Shown here piece after piece: positions 24,841 through 32,599 of a DNA stretch of 64,000 nucleotides. The notes under the pieces are model-generated. The model was given only the letters and a program-made list of their open reading frames with translations. It had not been told where the DNA came from and made no database searches. How positions within the stretch are numbered: the first letter of the stretch is position 1; every line of letters begins with the position of its first letter. Both the position numbers and the translations under genes were made by a program. Source of the DNA: PALSA-612 sp963846915 (GTDB lineage: Bacteria > Actinomycetota > Thermoleophilia > Gaiellales > Gaiellaceae); the NCBI GenBank assembly GCA_963846915.1, contig CAWJXV010000009.1, positions 1,240,001-1,304,000 of the forward strand. The letters run 5' to 3'.

Positions 24841-26429
24841 CGCCCCGCAGCACCCGTCGTAGCGCTAACCCCAGGCTGGGCGCCATCTGCGGCCTCGAAG
24901 TAGTGGCAGTTGCCGATCGCGTGACGGGCGAGCGCAGCCCTGGCGGTGGGCACGCGGGCCTTGGTGCGGCCGGGGAGGATCACCATCGCCAGAAGGAAGC
25001 CGAGGGCGAAGATTCCGACCGACCACCAGAAGGCCGTGGTGTAGCCGTGAACTGCCGCGGCGTCAGCCAGGCCGGGGGTGTGGAGGTGACTGACGGTGTA
25101 GCTGGCGACGGCGCTGGCGAAGATCGTGCTCAACAGGGAGGTGCCGACCGAGCCGCCGACCTGCTGGGAGGTGTTGACCATCGCCGCGGCGACCCCGGCT
25201 TCGCTTCCCTCGACGCCCAGAGTCGCGGTCGAGAACGTCGGCGCGAAGATGCAGCCCATCCCGACGCCGAGGACGAGCAGACCGGGAAGGACATCGCTGG
25301 CGTAGCTCGAGCCGGGCGTCAGGCGCGTGAACAGGAACATCGCGATCGCCCCGAGCGCCGTGCCAGCGAGTACCAGCGGCTTGACCCCGGTGTGTTGGAC
25401 CACCCGGGTCTGCACGGTGGTCGAGGTGACCACAAGAACACCGGTCAGTGGCAGGAACGCCAGTCCGCTGGTGAGCGGCGAAAAACCGAGCTGCTGTTGC
25501 AGGAAGTAGGTGAGAAACAGAAATACGGCAAAGATGCCCGCGCCGGCCAGCGCGAGCGTGGTGTAGGCGCCGCCGCGGGCCCGGTCCCAGACGATGTGCG
25601 GGGGCAGCAACGGATGCTCGGCTCGGCGCTCGATCAGCACGAAGGCCGTCAGGAGCACGGGGCTGGCGATGAGCGCCACGATCGTGGCGGTGGCGGTCCA
25701 GGAGTGGGTCGCGGCATTCGAGAATCCGTAGACCAGCGCGAGCAGGCCCAGCGCTGAGGTGAGAACCCCTGGTATGTCGATCGGTTCCCGCTCAGGAGCA
25801 CGGTGATTGACCAGCAGGCGCAACGCCACGATCGTCGTAGGCACGGCGATCACGAGGTTGACGTAGAGGCACCAGCGCCAGGACAGGATCTGGGTGAGCG
25901 CGCCGCCGAGTATCAACCCGAACGAGGCGCCACCGCCGGCGATCGCACCGAAGATCCCGAACGCCTTGGGCCGGTCAGGCGACCCCTCGAACGTCACCGT
26001 CAGCAACCCGAGCGCCGAGGGTGCGAGCAGTGCGGCGAACGCCCCTTGGAGCGTTCGGGCGGCCACGAGCACGCCGAAGGACTGGGCGAGACCGCCGATC
26101 GCCGAGGCGATCGAGAACCCGACCAGGCCGGCGATCAGGGTCCACTTGCGTCCGAACAGATCACCGAGCTTGCCACCCAGCAGCAGGAGGCTGCCGAACG
26201 CCAGCGCATAGGCCGTGACGATCCACTGCCGGCTCTCCGTGGAGAAATGCAGTGCCTCCTGTGCCGAAGGGATCGCGATGGTCACGATCGTCGCGTCCAG
26301 CACCACCATCAGCTGCGCGACGCCGAGCAGGGCCAGGACCACCCATCGATTCGGTTCGCGATCCGTCGAGGCCACCGACTTCAGCTGGGTCGCATCCCGA
26401 TCGGCCGCGCGGCCATCGACCTCAGCCAT
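24837..26429 (-). CDS. DHA2-type MFS drug exporter (EmrB/QacA subfamily)
   Basis: A 530-residue proton-driven exporter with about 14 transmembrane helices. Family marks are LMVVLDATIVTIAIPSAQEAL in helix 1, the loop motif GGKLGDLFGRKWTLIAG (motif A), ARTLQGAFAALLAPSALGL in helix 4, and the later hydrophobic helices to WWSVGIFALGFLLAMVILPG. A basic cytoplasmic tail follows. Substrates are probably lipophilic drugs or metabolites, unspecified. No adjacent TetR or MarR regulator is seen. It is the main resistance-like cargo of the tRNA-Arg island. Confidence 0.92.
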   Translation of the reverse strand: MAEVDGRAADRDATQLKSVASTDREPNRWVVLALLGVAQLMVVLDATIVTIAIPSAQEALHFSTESRQWIVTAYALAFGSLLLLGGKLGDLFGRKWTLIAGLVGFSIASAIGGLAQSFGVLVAARTLQGAFAALLAPSALGLLTVTFEGSPDRPKAFGIFGAIAGGGASFGLILGGALTQILSWRWCLYVNLVIAVPTTIVALRLLVNHRAPEREPIDIPGVLTSALGLLALVYGFSNAATHSWTATATIVALIASPVLLTAFVLIERRAEHPLLPPHIVWDRARGGAYTTLALAGAGIFAVFLFLTYFLQQQLGFSPLTSGLAFLPLTGVLVVTSTTVQTRVVQHTGVKPLVLAGTALGAIAMFLFTRLTPGSSYASDVLPGLLVLGVGMGCIFAPTFSTATLGVEGSEAGVAAAMVNTSQQVGGSVGTSLLSTIFASAVASYTVSHLHTPGLADAAAVHGYTTAFWWSVGIFALGFLLAMVILPGRTKARVPTARAALARHAIGNCHYFEAADGAQPGVSATTGAAGR

Positions 26430-26607
26430 CCCGTGACGGTAACACCGCTAAGCCGGCGGCGTAGAGACGCGCAAACCCGGTCACGCTGCGCGTTGGTACT
26501 GGTGAATCAGTCCGCCGAGGAGGTCGTCGCGGCGGGGAGCAGGCGTGTCGCGCTCGTCGGTCGCATGGCTGCGGTCTGGTGAACCAAGTTGGAGAGTGCA
26601 TCGGGCG

Positions 26608-26738
26608 CTCGGCCCCCAGTCGGCGCCGGTTTCGAAGTTTTTGGTGCGCGTGAGGGGTCGTATATTGGTGCCGTCGGCGTTCATGACGAAGATGTCGGGG
26701 AGGGCGTTTCCGACGGCGCCGTTGCCCAGGGGAAACCG
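26608..26738 (-). pseudogene. TolB/PD40 beta-propeller fragment
   Basis: The minus-strand frame NALPDIFVMNADGTNIRPLT followed by NFETGADWGP matches one blade of a WD40-like PD40 repeat (DIFVMNADGT is diagnostic). Nothing further of a propeller protein is found on either side, so this is a relic. Confidence 0.65.
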
Positions 26739-27020
26739 AGGCCTCTAGCGCGGCGGTAAACCGCTCAACCGTCGCCACTAGTCCCCCACAGGCCCCATCT
26801 GCGCACCGTTCTCACGCGGGAGGTCGCTGGTTCGATCCCAACCGCGGCCCGCCCTCGACCGACCGCCCGCCCGAAAAGACTGGGCCGACCTCAGAAGGCA
26901 TGAGCCCTTGCACTCATTCGCCCACTATTCAGCACCAATCAACAACGCTAACTAGAAGCTATTAGCCGAGCCTTTGCAGGTGTTTTGGCTCCTTAAGCCA
27001 GTTCGTGGGTTCTCGCCGGG
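26739..27020. other. AT-richer spacer before the right attachment site
   Basis: No gene seen. From about 26900 to 27005 the base composition is clearly lower in G+C than the surroundings. A tRNA-like T-arm (CTGG-TTCGATC-CCAA) occurs near 26827 but has no partner arms. Confidence 0.4.
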
Positions 27021-27066
27021 ACGGTCTTCTAAGCCGTGGGTCTGAGGTTCGAATCCTCCCAGGCGC
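27021..27066 (+). mobile_element. right attachment site: copy of the tRNA-Arg 3' part
   Basis: Matches 18830-18876 (anticodon arm to discriminator) with two substitutions, including the anticodon loop, T arm and CAGGCGCA end. The 5' tRNA half is absent. It marks the right end of the island. Confidence 0.88.
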
Positions 27067-27084
27067 ATCTCCGGCAGGGCCGCG

Positions 27085-27306
27085 TCAAGCGACGCGTCGC
27101 CGGCGGCGTGAAACCCTGCGGGAGCTCGAGCGGGCCAGCTCCGCTCGAATTGCCGCGACGAGATCCGGGCCGAGCTCGGAGTCGAGGCGCTCGGAAGCAG
27201 TCGGTCGCCCGGCGTCGAGAGACCCGAGCGCGATCACGTCGCGAACCAGCCGGTCGGATCGGGAGCCAGGGGCGCGAGGGTCTTGAGCGTCGTGTGTCTC
27301 TTGCAT
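27085..27306 (-). CDS. small hypothetical protein, 73 residues
   Basis: ATG 27306 starts MQETHDAQDPRAPGSRSDRL; the core DAGRPTASERLDSELGPDLV resembles a recurring actinobacterial pattern of small proteins (R-x-S/T-x-x-E-R-L-D/E-x-E-L-G), and the end is a run of Arg. No function known. It is the first likely gene of the chromosomal side past the island. Confidence 0.4.
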   Translation of the reverse strand: MQETHDAQDPRAPGSRSDRLVRDVIALGSLDAGRPTASERLDSELGPDLVAAIRAELARSSSRRVSRRRRRVA

Positions 27307-27462
27307 CCGGGTGCCCTCGTTTGTCTCCCTGGTCGCTTGTGCGGGCACCCTAACCGGCCGTGCCGCAGCTGGAATCACTCGTTCGGGTGGTGTCCGCGGC
27401 GCGTCGGGTGAGATCCCTCGATCGAGGGACGCGGCCCTCAAGATCGGAGGGCACGCTGCCGA

Positions 27463-28407
27463 TAGCAGCCGGTCCGACTCCGTGGCAACGATCCGCAATC
27501 GGAGGATGCCGTCGACGTAGCCGCCCCAACCGGCGAGCACCCAGCGAGGCTCAGTCTTCGCCTCGCGCCTCGGCCTGCGCAGGCATTCCTGCTCCGGGCG
27601 CATCTGCGGCTCTGGCTGACCGCCCGGCTGGCCACGGAGAGCGACGTCGCCGACATCCTGCTCGCAGCACACGAAGCGTTCAGCAATGCGCTCCTCCACG
27701 CGCGCCATCCCCGGTCGATCGCGGTCAGCGTCGACGCGAGCTGGAACGACGGCTTCGTCGAGATCGTCGTCCGCGACCACGGACGCTGGCGGGAGGGGAA
27801 CGGGAGTGCCGGAGGCGCGGGAGTGGGCCTGCAGCTCATGCACGCCCTCATGGACACGGTCGAGCTCGAGACCACGAAGAAAGGGACGACGGTTCGGCTT
27901 TACCGTGCGGTCGGCACGCGTTCGAGCGAGAACGGGACGGTGACAGTGGGGCCCCCTCGCGACCGGCTCGAGCTGCTGAGGAGAAGCCCGGTGTTCGCTC
28001 CGCATCCGGAGGCGATGCTGGAGGAGCTGGCCGCCCGGTTGATCCCGTGCTCGATCTCGGGCGACGAGACGATCATCGAGGAAGGCGACGAGGGCGGCCT
28101 CTTCTACCTCATCGCCGAGGGCCGGCTGGACGTCAGCGCCGAGGGCTGCCACGTCGCAACCCTCGGGCCCGGCGACTTTGTCGGCGAGATCGCGCTCCTC
28201 CGCGACGTGCCCCGGACTGCGACGATCGTGGCCAAGGAGCCGGTCGTCCTCTATGCGCTCTCGCGCGACGACTTCCTCGCCGCCGTCACGAGCGATGCCG
28301 CGAGTACGCGTGCTGCGGAGAGCGTGGTCTCAGCGCGCCTGAGCGGACTCGAGCACGCGCTCGCGCGCACGGGCCGGCCGCGTCGAACCGCCCCCAGTCT
28401 CGACTGA
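27463..28407 (+). CDS. RsbW-like ATPase fused to a cyclic-nucleotide-binding domain
   Basis: The open frame begins after a stop at about 27460. Residues from LRLWLTARLATESDVADILL contain a GHKL ATPase of the anti-sigma (HATPase_c_2) kind: N box AAHEAFSNALLHA, G1 region VRDHGRW, G2 region GGAGVGLQLMHALMD. The second half, from about 27975, is a cNMP-binding domain with the phosphate-binding cassette GEIALLRDVPRTATI. There is no ATG, GTG or TTG in frame until ATG 27823, which would cut off the ATPase. So either a CTG starts translation, or the N terminus is frameshifted. The role is probably cAMP-gated regulation by a serine kinase or anti-sigma factor (inference). Confidence 0.65.
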
Positions 28408-28431
28408 GGGAGCCCTCGATAGGCTCCGGGC

Positions 28432-29016
28432 GTGAGGATCGCGATCGTCCTCTTCGAGAACGCGGAGGAGCTCGACTGGGCCGGGCCGTGGGAGGTGCTC
28501 GCCGCCTGGGCGAAGCAGTACCCGGATGACGGCGTCGAGGTCTACACCGTCGCCGACGCCATCGCTCCGATCACGTGCGCGAAGGGGCTGCGCGTTCTGC
28601 CTGATCACACGTGGGACGATGCGCCGGCCCCGGACGTCGTCCTCTGGCCGGGCGGCCTGGGGGCGAGACAGCAGCTCGGCGACGAGCGCGTGCGCGAGCG
28701 CGTGCGTTCGCTCGCTGCGGGCGACACGCTGATGACGAGCGTCTGCACGGGCTCGCTCGTCTATGCCGACGCAGGACTGCTCGACGGCCGGCCAGCGACG
28801 ACGTACTGGGGCGCGCTCGACAGGCTCGAGGAGATCGGCACCGACGTGCACGTCGACCGCGAGGCGCGCTTCGTCGACGACGGCGACGTGATCACGGCCG
28901 CCGGTGTCTCGGCCGGAATCGACATGGCGCTTCACCTGGTGCGCCGCCTCCATTCCGAGCAGCGAGCCCGGGACGTCCGGCGCTACATCCAGTACGATCC
29001 CGAGCCGCCGGTCTAG
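28432..29016 (+). CDS. DJ-1/PfpI family protein
   Basis: A 194-residue class I glutamine-amidotransferase-like protein. The acidic residue of the site is in LFENAEELDWAGPWEVL (Glu near residue 15) and the nucleophile Cys is in MTSVCTGSLVYADAGLLDGR, with TTYWGALDRL after it. This pattern is that of the cyclohexyl-isocyanide hydratase/AraC-N-terminal-type subgroup. GTG 28432 has TAGGCT at 28420-28425, fitting a leaderless message. The isochorismatase-like gene follows after 42 nt. Confidence 0.88.
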   Translation: MRIAIVLFENAEELDWAGPWEVLAAWAKQYPDDGVEVYTVADAIAPITCAKGLRVLPDHTWDDAPAPDVVLWPGGLGARQQLGDERVRERVRSLAAGDTLMTSVCTGSLVYADAGLLDGRPATTYWGALDRLEEIGTDVHVDREARFVDDGDVITAAGVSAGIDMALHLVRRLHSEQRARDVRRYIQYDPEPPV

Positions 29017-29058
29017 TCGCTGACCGCCGGGCGGGATTGACGGTTCGGAAAGGAGACC

Positions 29059-29619
29059 ATGACCACTCTCGAGAACCGTCCGAACACCGCACTCCTCGTG
29101 GTCGACGTCCAGAACGGCGTCGTCGAGGGGGCTCACGAGCGCGACGCAGTCGTCGCGAATGTCGGCAGCCTCGTCGACAAGGCCAGGCAGGAGCAGGTCC
29201 CCGTCGTCTGGGTCCAGCACTCCGACGAGCATCTTGCGAAGGGGAGCGACGACTGGCGGATCGTCCCGGAGCTGACACCGGCCGACGCCGAGCCGCTCGT
29301 CGAGAAGAGCTACGGCGACTCCTTCGAGGACACCACTCTCGAGACCGTGCTGTCGGGGCTCGGTGTGGGGCGACTCGTCGTCGTCGGCGCACAGACCGAC
29401 GCCTGCATCCGCGCGACGCTTCACGGCGCGCTCGTCAGGGGGTATGACGCGACCCTGGTCAGCGACGCGCACACGACCGAGGACCAGACGTCCTGGGGGG
29501 CGCCGCCGCCGGATCAGGTGATCACGCACACGAACCTGTACTGGACGGACGAGACGGCGCCGGGGCGAACGGGGGGAACGGTCGAGACCAGGAACGTCGA
29601 CTTCGGTGGCACGTCCTGA
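29059..29619 (+). CDS. isochorismatase-family cysteine hydrolase
   Basis: A 186-residue hydrolase of the isochorismatase/nicotinamidase fold. The triad is visible: Asp in LLVVDVQNGV (near 18), Lys in VEKSYGDSFEDT and Cys in AQTDACIRATLH. No typical nicotinamidase metal site (DxHxxxH) is seen, so a general amidase or isochorismatase-like activity is likelier. A ribosome site GGAAAGGAG precedes ATG 29059. Its 3' end overlaps the next gene by 14 nt. Confidence 0.88.
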   Translation: MTTLENRPNTALLVVDVQNGVVEGAHERDAVVANVGSLVDKARQEQVPVVWVQHSDEHLAKGSDDWRIVPELTPADAEPLVEKSYGDSFEDTTLETVLSGLGVGRLVVVGAQTDACIRATLHGALVRGYDATLVSDAHTTEDQTSWGAPPPDQVITHTNLYWTDETAPGRTGGTVETRNVDFGGTS

Positions 29620-30607
29620 AACCGTGCGACGTCGACGGCCCGAGCGGCGCATGAGGCCGGGCCGCATCGGCATGTTCGTCGTCGCGGTCGGCGCGGCGGG
29701 AGCTCTCTCGCTGGCTGCGAGCGCCGCGAAGCCACGCGTGCTGCTCGGCGTCCTCGGCGATCCCGGCCGGTTCCAGCAGCAGACTGGCCAGGTGGCCGAC
29801 ACGCGGCTCCGCATCGTCGGCTGGGGGCAGGGCTCGACCTACGGCTCGCCGTTCGCGGCGCTGCTGCAGACGATGGGAGCCGTGCCGATGCTCGGACTCT
29901 CCACCGGCCTCCAGCACGGCGGGGAGATCACGCCGAAGCAGATCGCGCTCGGCTCCGGCGACGCCTACCTCGTCGCCGTCAACCACGCCATCCACGACTT
30001 CGGCAAGCGGGTCTTCTTCCGCCCCTACGCCGAGATGAACGGGCACTGGAACCCGTACAGCGCATACAACACGAACGGCGCGCCGCGCGACTCGAGTCAT
30101 ACGACGGCACTCTTCCGGGCGGCCTTCGCGCGCACGTACCTGATCGCCCACGGCGGCCCGAAGGTCGCGCCGACCCTTCGGAAGCTGGGCCAGCCACCGG
30201 TCCAGGGGACGCTGTTCACGAATCCGAACGTCCAGGTGATCTGGAACCCGCAGGGCGCGGGGAGCCCCGACCTCGCCGGTAACTCGGCAGCTGCGTACTA
30301 CCCCGGTGACAGCTACGTCGATGTCGTCGGCGACGATCTCTACGACATCAGCTTCAATCCCGACTGGAAGGACGCGGAGGCGCTCTACCAGGCGCATCCG
30401 AGCAAGCCGTTCTCCTTCCCGGAGTGGGCGCCGTGGGGCATCGACGACCCGGGGTTCGTCGCCCGCATGGCGTCGTTCGTGAAGACACACGGTCGGACGA
30501 TCCTCCTCTCCTACTACTCCGGCCTCCCGGGCTCGGTCTTCGACCTCGCGAAGAAGCCGAAGTCCCTCGCGGCCTACCGCCAGCTGATCTCGCCGCTCAA
30601 CCGGTAG
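29606..30607 (+). CDS. GH26-like secreted glycoside hydrolase
   Basis: A protein of 333 residues with an N-terminal signal or anchor (MFVVAVGAAGALSLAASA). It has the mannanase/GH26 layout: HDFGKRVFFRPYAEMNGHWN carries the likely acid/base Glu, and PFSFPEWAPWGIDDP carries the likely nucleophile Glu. Target is probably a beta-mannan or other beta-glycan (inference). GTG 29606 overlaps the previous gene; ATG 29651 is an alternative giving a shorter N terminus. The tRNA-His gene follows. Confidence 0.8.
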   Translation: MARPETVRRRRPERRMRPGRIGMFVVAVGAAGALSLAASAAKPRVLLGVLGDPGRFQQQTGQVADTRLRIVGWGQGSTYGSPFAALLQTMGAVPMLGLSTGLQHGGEITPKQIALGSGDAYLVAVNHAIHDFGKRVFFRPYAEMNGHWNPYSAYNTNGAPRDSSHTTALFRAAFARTYLIAHGGPKVAPTLRKLGQPPVQGTLFTNPNVQVIWNPQGAGSPDLAGNSAAAYYPGDSYVDVVGDDLYDISFNPDWKDAEALYQAHPSKPFSFPEWAPWGIDDPGFVARMASFVKTHGRTILLSYYSGLPGSVFDLAKKPKSLAAYRQLISPLNR

Positions 30608-30647
30608 GAGGGCTCACCCGCCGGGCCGGTATGCTGGTCGCAGCGAG

Positions 30648-30720
30648 GTGGCCGTAGCTCAGTTGGTAGAGCCCCGGGTTGTGGTCCCGGTGGTCGCGGG
30701 TTCGAATCCCGTCGGCCACC
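30648..30720 (+). tRNA. tRNA-His (anticodon GTG)
   Basis: A 73-nt cloverleaf. The acceptor is GTGGCCG/CGGCCAC with discriminator C, and the preceding G at 30647 can pair with it as the G-1 required for His. The anticodon is GTG in loop TTGTGGT and the T arm is GCGGG-TTCGAAT-CCCGT. Confidence 0.97.
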
Positions 30721-30830
30721 CCTCGTTCCTCCGGGGATTTTGCGGGCGGTTTACGGTCGGGCGGCTAGCGTTTTACGGCCGCAGGCCAAGCTGACTCGAG
30801 TTCGTGCAATCCATGAGAGGAGCCTGAAGA

Positions 30831-31508
30831 GTGAAGATTGGATGGAAACGAGGATTCGGCGTCGTCGCCGTGGCCGCGGCGGCGTTGATCGTCGCGGGTG
30901 GGGCGGTCGCCGTCGCCGACGCGGCGCACGGAAAGGCGGCCAAGAAGGCCGCCAAGCGCCACGTCGCCAAGCGGCTCGTTCGGGCCGGCGTCCACGCCGA
31001 CGTCAGCCTCGTCCGCGCCGACGGCACGACCGACTCATTCGCGGTCGACCGCGGCAAGGCGAGCTCATCGTCCTCGACGTCGCTGAGCCTGCTTCGCGCC
31101 GACGGGAAGACCGTCACGGTCTCGCTGACGACGAGCACGATCGTCCGCGGGACGATCACGACCGGCCGGCCGGTGCTCGTGTTCTCGCGGAGCGGCGTGG
31201 CCTTCCGGATCGCCGCGCCGGGTCGGCGCCTGGCCCCGGTCATGCCTCCGGCGGCCAACAAGTCGCCAGTCGTCCACCTCGAGGCGAGCTTCGTGCGCGC
31301 CGACGGGTCGACCGGCACGGCCTCCCTCGACCGCGGGCAGGTCACCGCCTCGTCGAGCACGTCGCTCACGGTCAAGCGCGCCGACGGCAAGAGCGTCACG
31401 TTCACGCTCGGCACCGGCGTGCACGTCCGCGGCAAGCTGGCGGTCGGGGGCAAGGCCCTCGTCGTCTCGCGGAACGGCGCCGTCGTCCGCGTCCTGGCAC
31501 ACGCGTAG
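30831..31508 (+). CDS. secreted protein with two tandem beta-rich repeats
   Basis: A 225-residue exported protein. After the signal (FGVVAVAAAALIVAGGAVAVADA) comes a Lys/Ala-rich linker, then two homologous domains: HADVSLVRADGTTDSFAVDR with LSLLRADGKTVTVSLTTST and VRGTITTGRPVLVFSR, repeated as LEASFVRADGSTGTASLDRG with LTVKRADGKSVTFTLGTG and VRGKLAVGGKALVVSR. This looks like the OB-like DUF5666 type. GTG 30831 is preceded by GAGAGGAG. Function unknown; surface or periplasmic location likely. Confidence 0.75.
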   Translation: MKIGWKRGFGVVAVAAAALIVAGGAVAVADAAHGKAAKKAAKRHVAKRLVRAGVHADVSLVRADGTTDSFAVDRGKASSSSSTSLSLLRADGKTVTVSLTTSTIVRGTITTGRPVLVFSRSGVAFRIAAPGRRLAPVMPPAANKSPVVHLEASFVRADGSTGTASLDRGQVTASSSTSLTVKRADGKSVTFTLGTGVHVRGKLAVGGKALVVSRNGAVVRVLAHA

Positions 31509-31577
31509 TTCGCAGCACGGGGGCCCGGCCTGCGAGGGGCCGGTCGGGCTCCGGCTTCCCCGCCTACACTGCGGCGG

Positions 31578-31649
31578 GGCCCCGTAGCTCAGCGGATAGA
31601 GCGGCAGACTTCGAATCTGCGTGCGGTGGTTCGACTCCACCCGGGGCCA
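31578..31649 (+). tRNA. tRNA-Arg (anticodon TCG)
   Basis: A 72-nt cloverleaf. The acceptor is GGCCCCG/CGGGGCC with discriminator A, the anticodon arm is GCAGA-CTTCGAA-TCTGC with TCG, and the T arm is GGTGG-TTCGACT-CCACC. Its 3' 29 nt recur at 31794-31822. Confidence 0.97.
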
Positions 31650-31685
31650 AACGCTCGCGGCGGCGGAGCCGCCCGGCTCGCTCTC

Positions 31686-31715
31686 ACGGGGGAAACGGCC
31701 GGTTTCCCCCCCGTG
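31686..31715. terminator. GC-rich hairpin after tRNA-Arg(TCG)
   Basis: CACGGGGGAAAC pairs with GTTTCCCCCCGTG (one bulge) around GGCC. It is probably the tRNA terminator. A second perfect stem, GCGGATGC/GCATCCGC, lies at 31756-31782. Confidence 0.7.
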
Positions 31716-31793
31716 TCCCCCCTTCCCCAAAGGCGCGGCGAGAGTTGCCGTCGCGGCGGATGCCGGCGAAGCCAGCATCCGCGGCGGACCGCT

Positions 31794-31827
31794 TGCGTGC
31801 GGTGGTTCGACTCCACCCGGGGGCCAA
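31794..31827 (+). repeat. duplicate of the tRNA-Arg(TCG) 3' end
   Basis: Identical to 31618-31646 over 29 nt (T arm and acceptor), then with one extra G before GCCAA. The copies are only 176 nt apart. It resembles an attachment-site scar or a minimal element; no gene lies between. Confidence 0.85.
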
Positions 31828-32058
31828 TCGTTGTCTTTATTGACAGCCGCGTTGCAGGCCAAGCAGCTCGGCTTCGTCAGTAACACGGCACATTCCAACA
31901 AAGGAGCCCGCGCAGATGCAGAGGACGGGATAGCACTGCTACGCGAAAGCTACGAAACTGCGGCGCCGCTCACGTCCGCTGGTAGGCTCGTCGCAGCGCG
32001 CGAGCCTGCGCAGGTCTGATCTGTGAAAGGGACGGGACCGGACGTCGAAGGAGGCGCG
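31828..32058. other. non-coding spacer
   Basis: Together with 31650-31793 this is a 400-nt gene-free stretch. It contains the tRNA 3' duplicate and hairpins noted above and, at its right end, the AAGGAGG ribosome site of the VOC gene at 32048-32054. No other feature seen. Confidence 0.4.
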
Positions 32059-32427
32059 TTGGAGTTGCAGAGACTCGACCACGTGTCGCTGAACGTCGGT
32101 GATCGGGCGAGGTCGATCGCGTGGTACCGCGACGTGCTCGGGCTCGAGCAGCGCAACGAGCCGAGCGAGGACGCCGAGCCGGTGTTCATGGGCGAGTTCG
32201 GGAGGTGCATCGCGCTCTTCCAGGCGCAGTCGCCGGCGCCGGAGCGACCGTCGGAGTCCGTTGGCCTCCGCCACGTGGCGCTCGTCGTCGCCGACCTCGA
32301 CCGCGCACAGGAGCACCTACGCAGCCACGGCGTCGACTTCCGCTTCGAGGATCACGGCAACGCGCACTCGCTCTACTTCCGGGACCCGGACGGGCACACG
32401 ATCGAGTTGACGAGCTACGTGAGCTGA
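32059..32427 (+). CDS. VOC (glyoxalase/bleomycin-resistance) family protein
   Basis: A 122-residue protein with two beta-alpha-beta-beta-beta modules: LQRLDHVSLNVGDRARSIAW, YRDVLGLEQ, then GLRHVALVVADLDRAQEHLR, and DPDGHTIELTSY at the end. The His of LDHVSL, His of LRHVAL and Glu of TIELT are the usual metal ligands, so a metal-dependent lyase or dioxygenase is possible. I choose TTG 32059 because AAGGAGG stands 5 nt before it; a GTG at 32023 is an alternative with weaker support. Confidence 0.82.
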   Translation: MELQRLDHVSLNVGDRARSIAWYRDVLGLEQRNEPSEDAEPVFMGEFGRCIALFQAQSPAPERPSESVGLRHVALVVADLDRAQEHLRSHGVDFRFEDHGNAHSLYFRDPDGHTIELTSYVS

Positions 32428-32599
32428 CCAGCGGCCGCGGCACGAGCCCTTGCCAGCGCGGCAGGTACGCCACGAGCTCACGATTGCGGAGACGGACGAG
32501 GTCGACGCGCAAGCCGTCCACGTCCTGGTGCTCGGCCACACACGCGGTCGTGCCGCCGGTTACTCCGTACGCCGCAAACCGACCGCCTATAGTCGGCCG

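Larger units (their letters stand above)
18805..27066. mobile_element. integrated island at tRNA-Arg(TCT), about 8.2 kb
   Basis: Left end: intact tRNA-Arg and a tyrosine recombinase gene pointing at it. Right end: a 46-nt copy of the tRNA 3' part at 27021-27066. The interior holds the flavoprotein, response regulator, GYD and MFS genes plus relics. No transfer or replication genes are visible, so it is a degraded or non-autonomous element. Confidence 0.8.

Noticed and set aside
26816..26853. A tRNA-like T arm near 26827
   Set aside because: The T stem has a mismatch and no acceptor or anticodon arm could be matched; too weak to call a tRNA relic.
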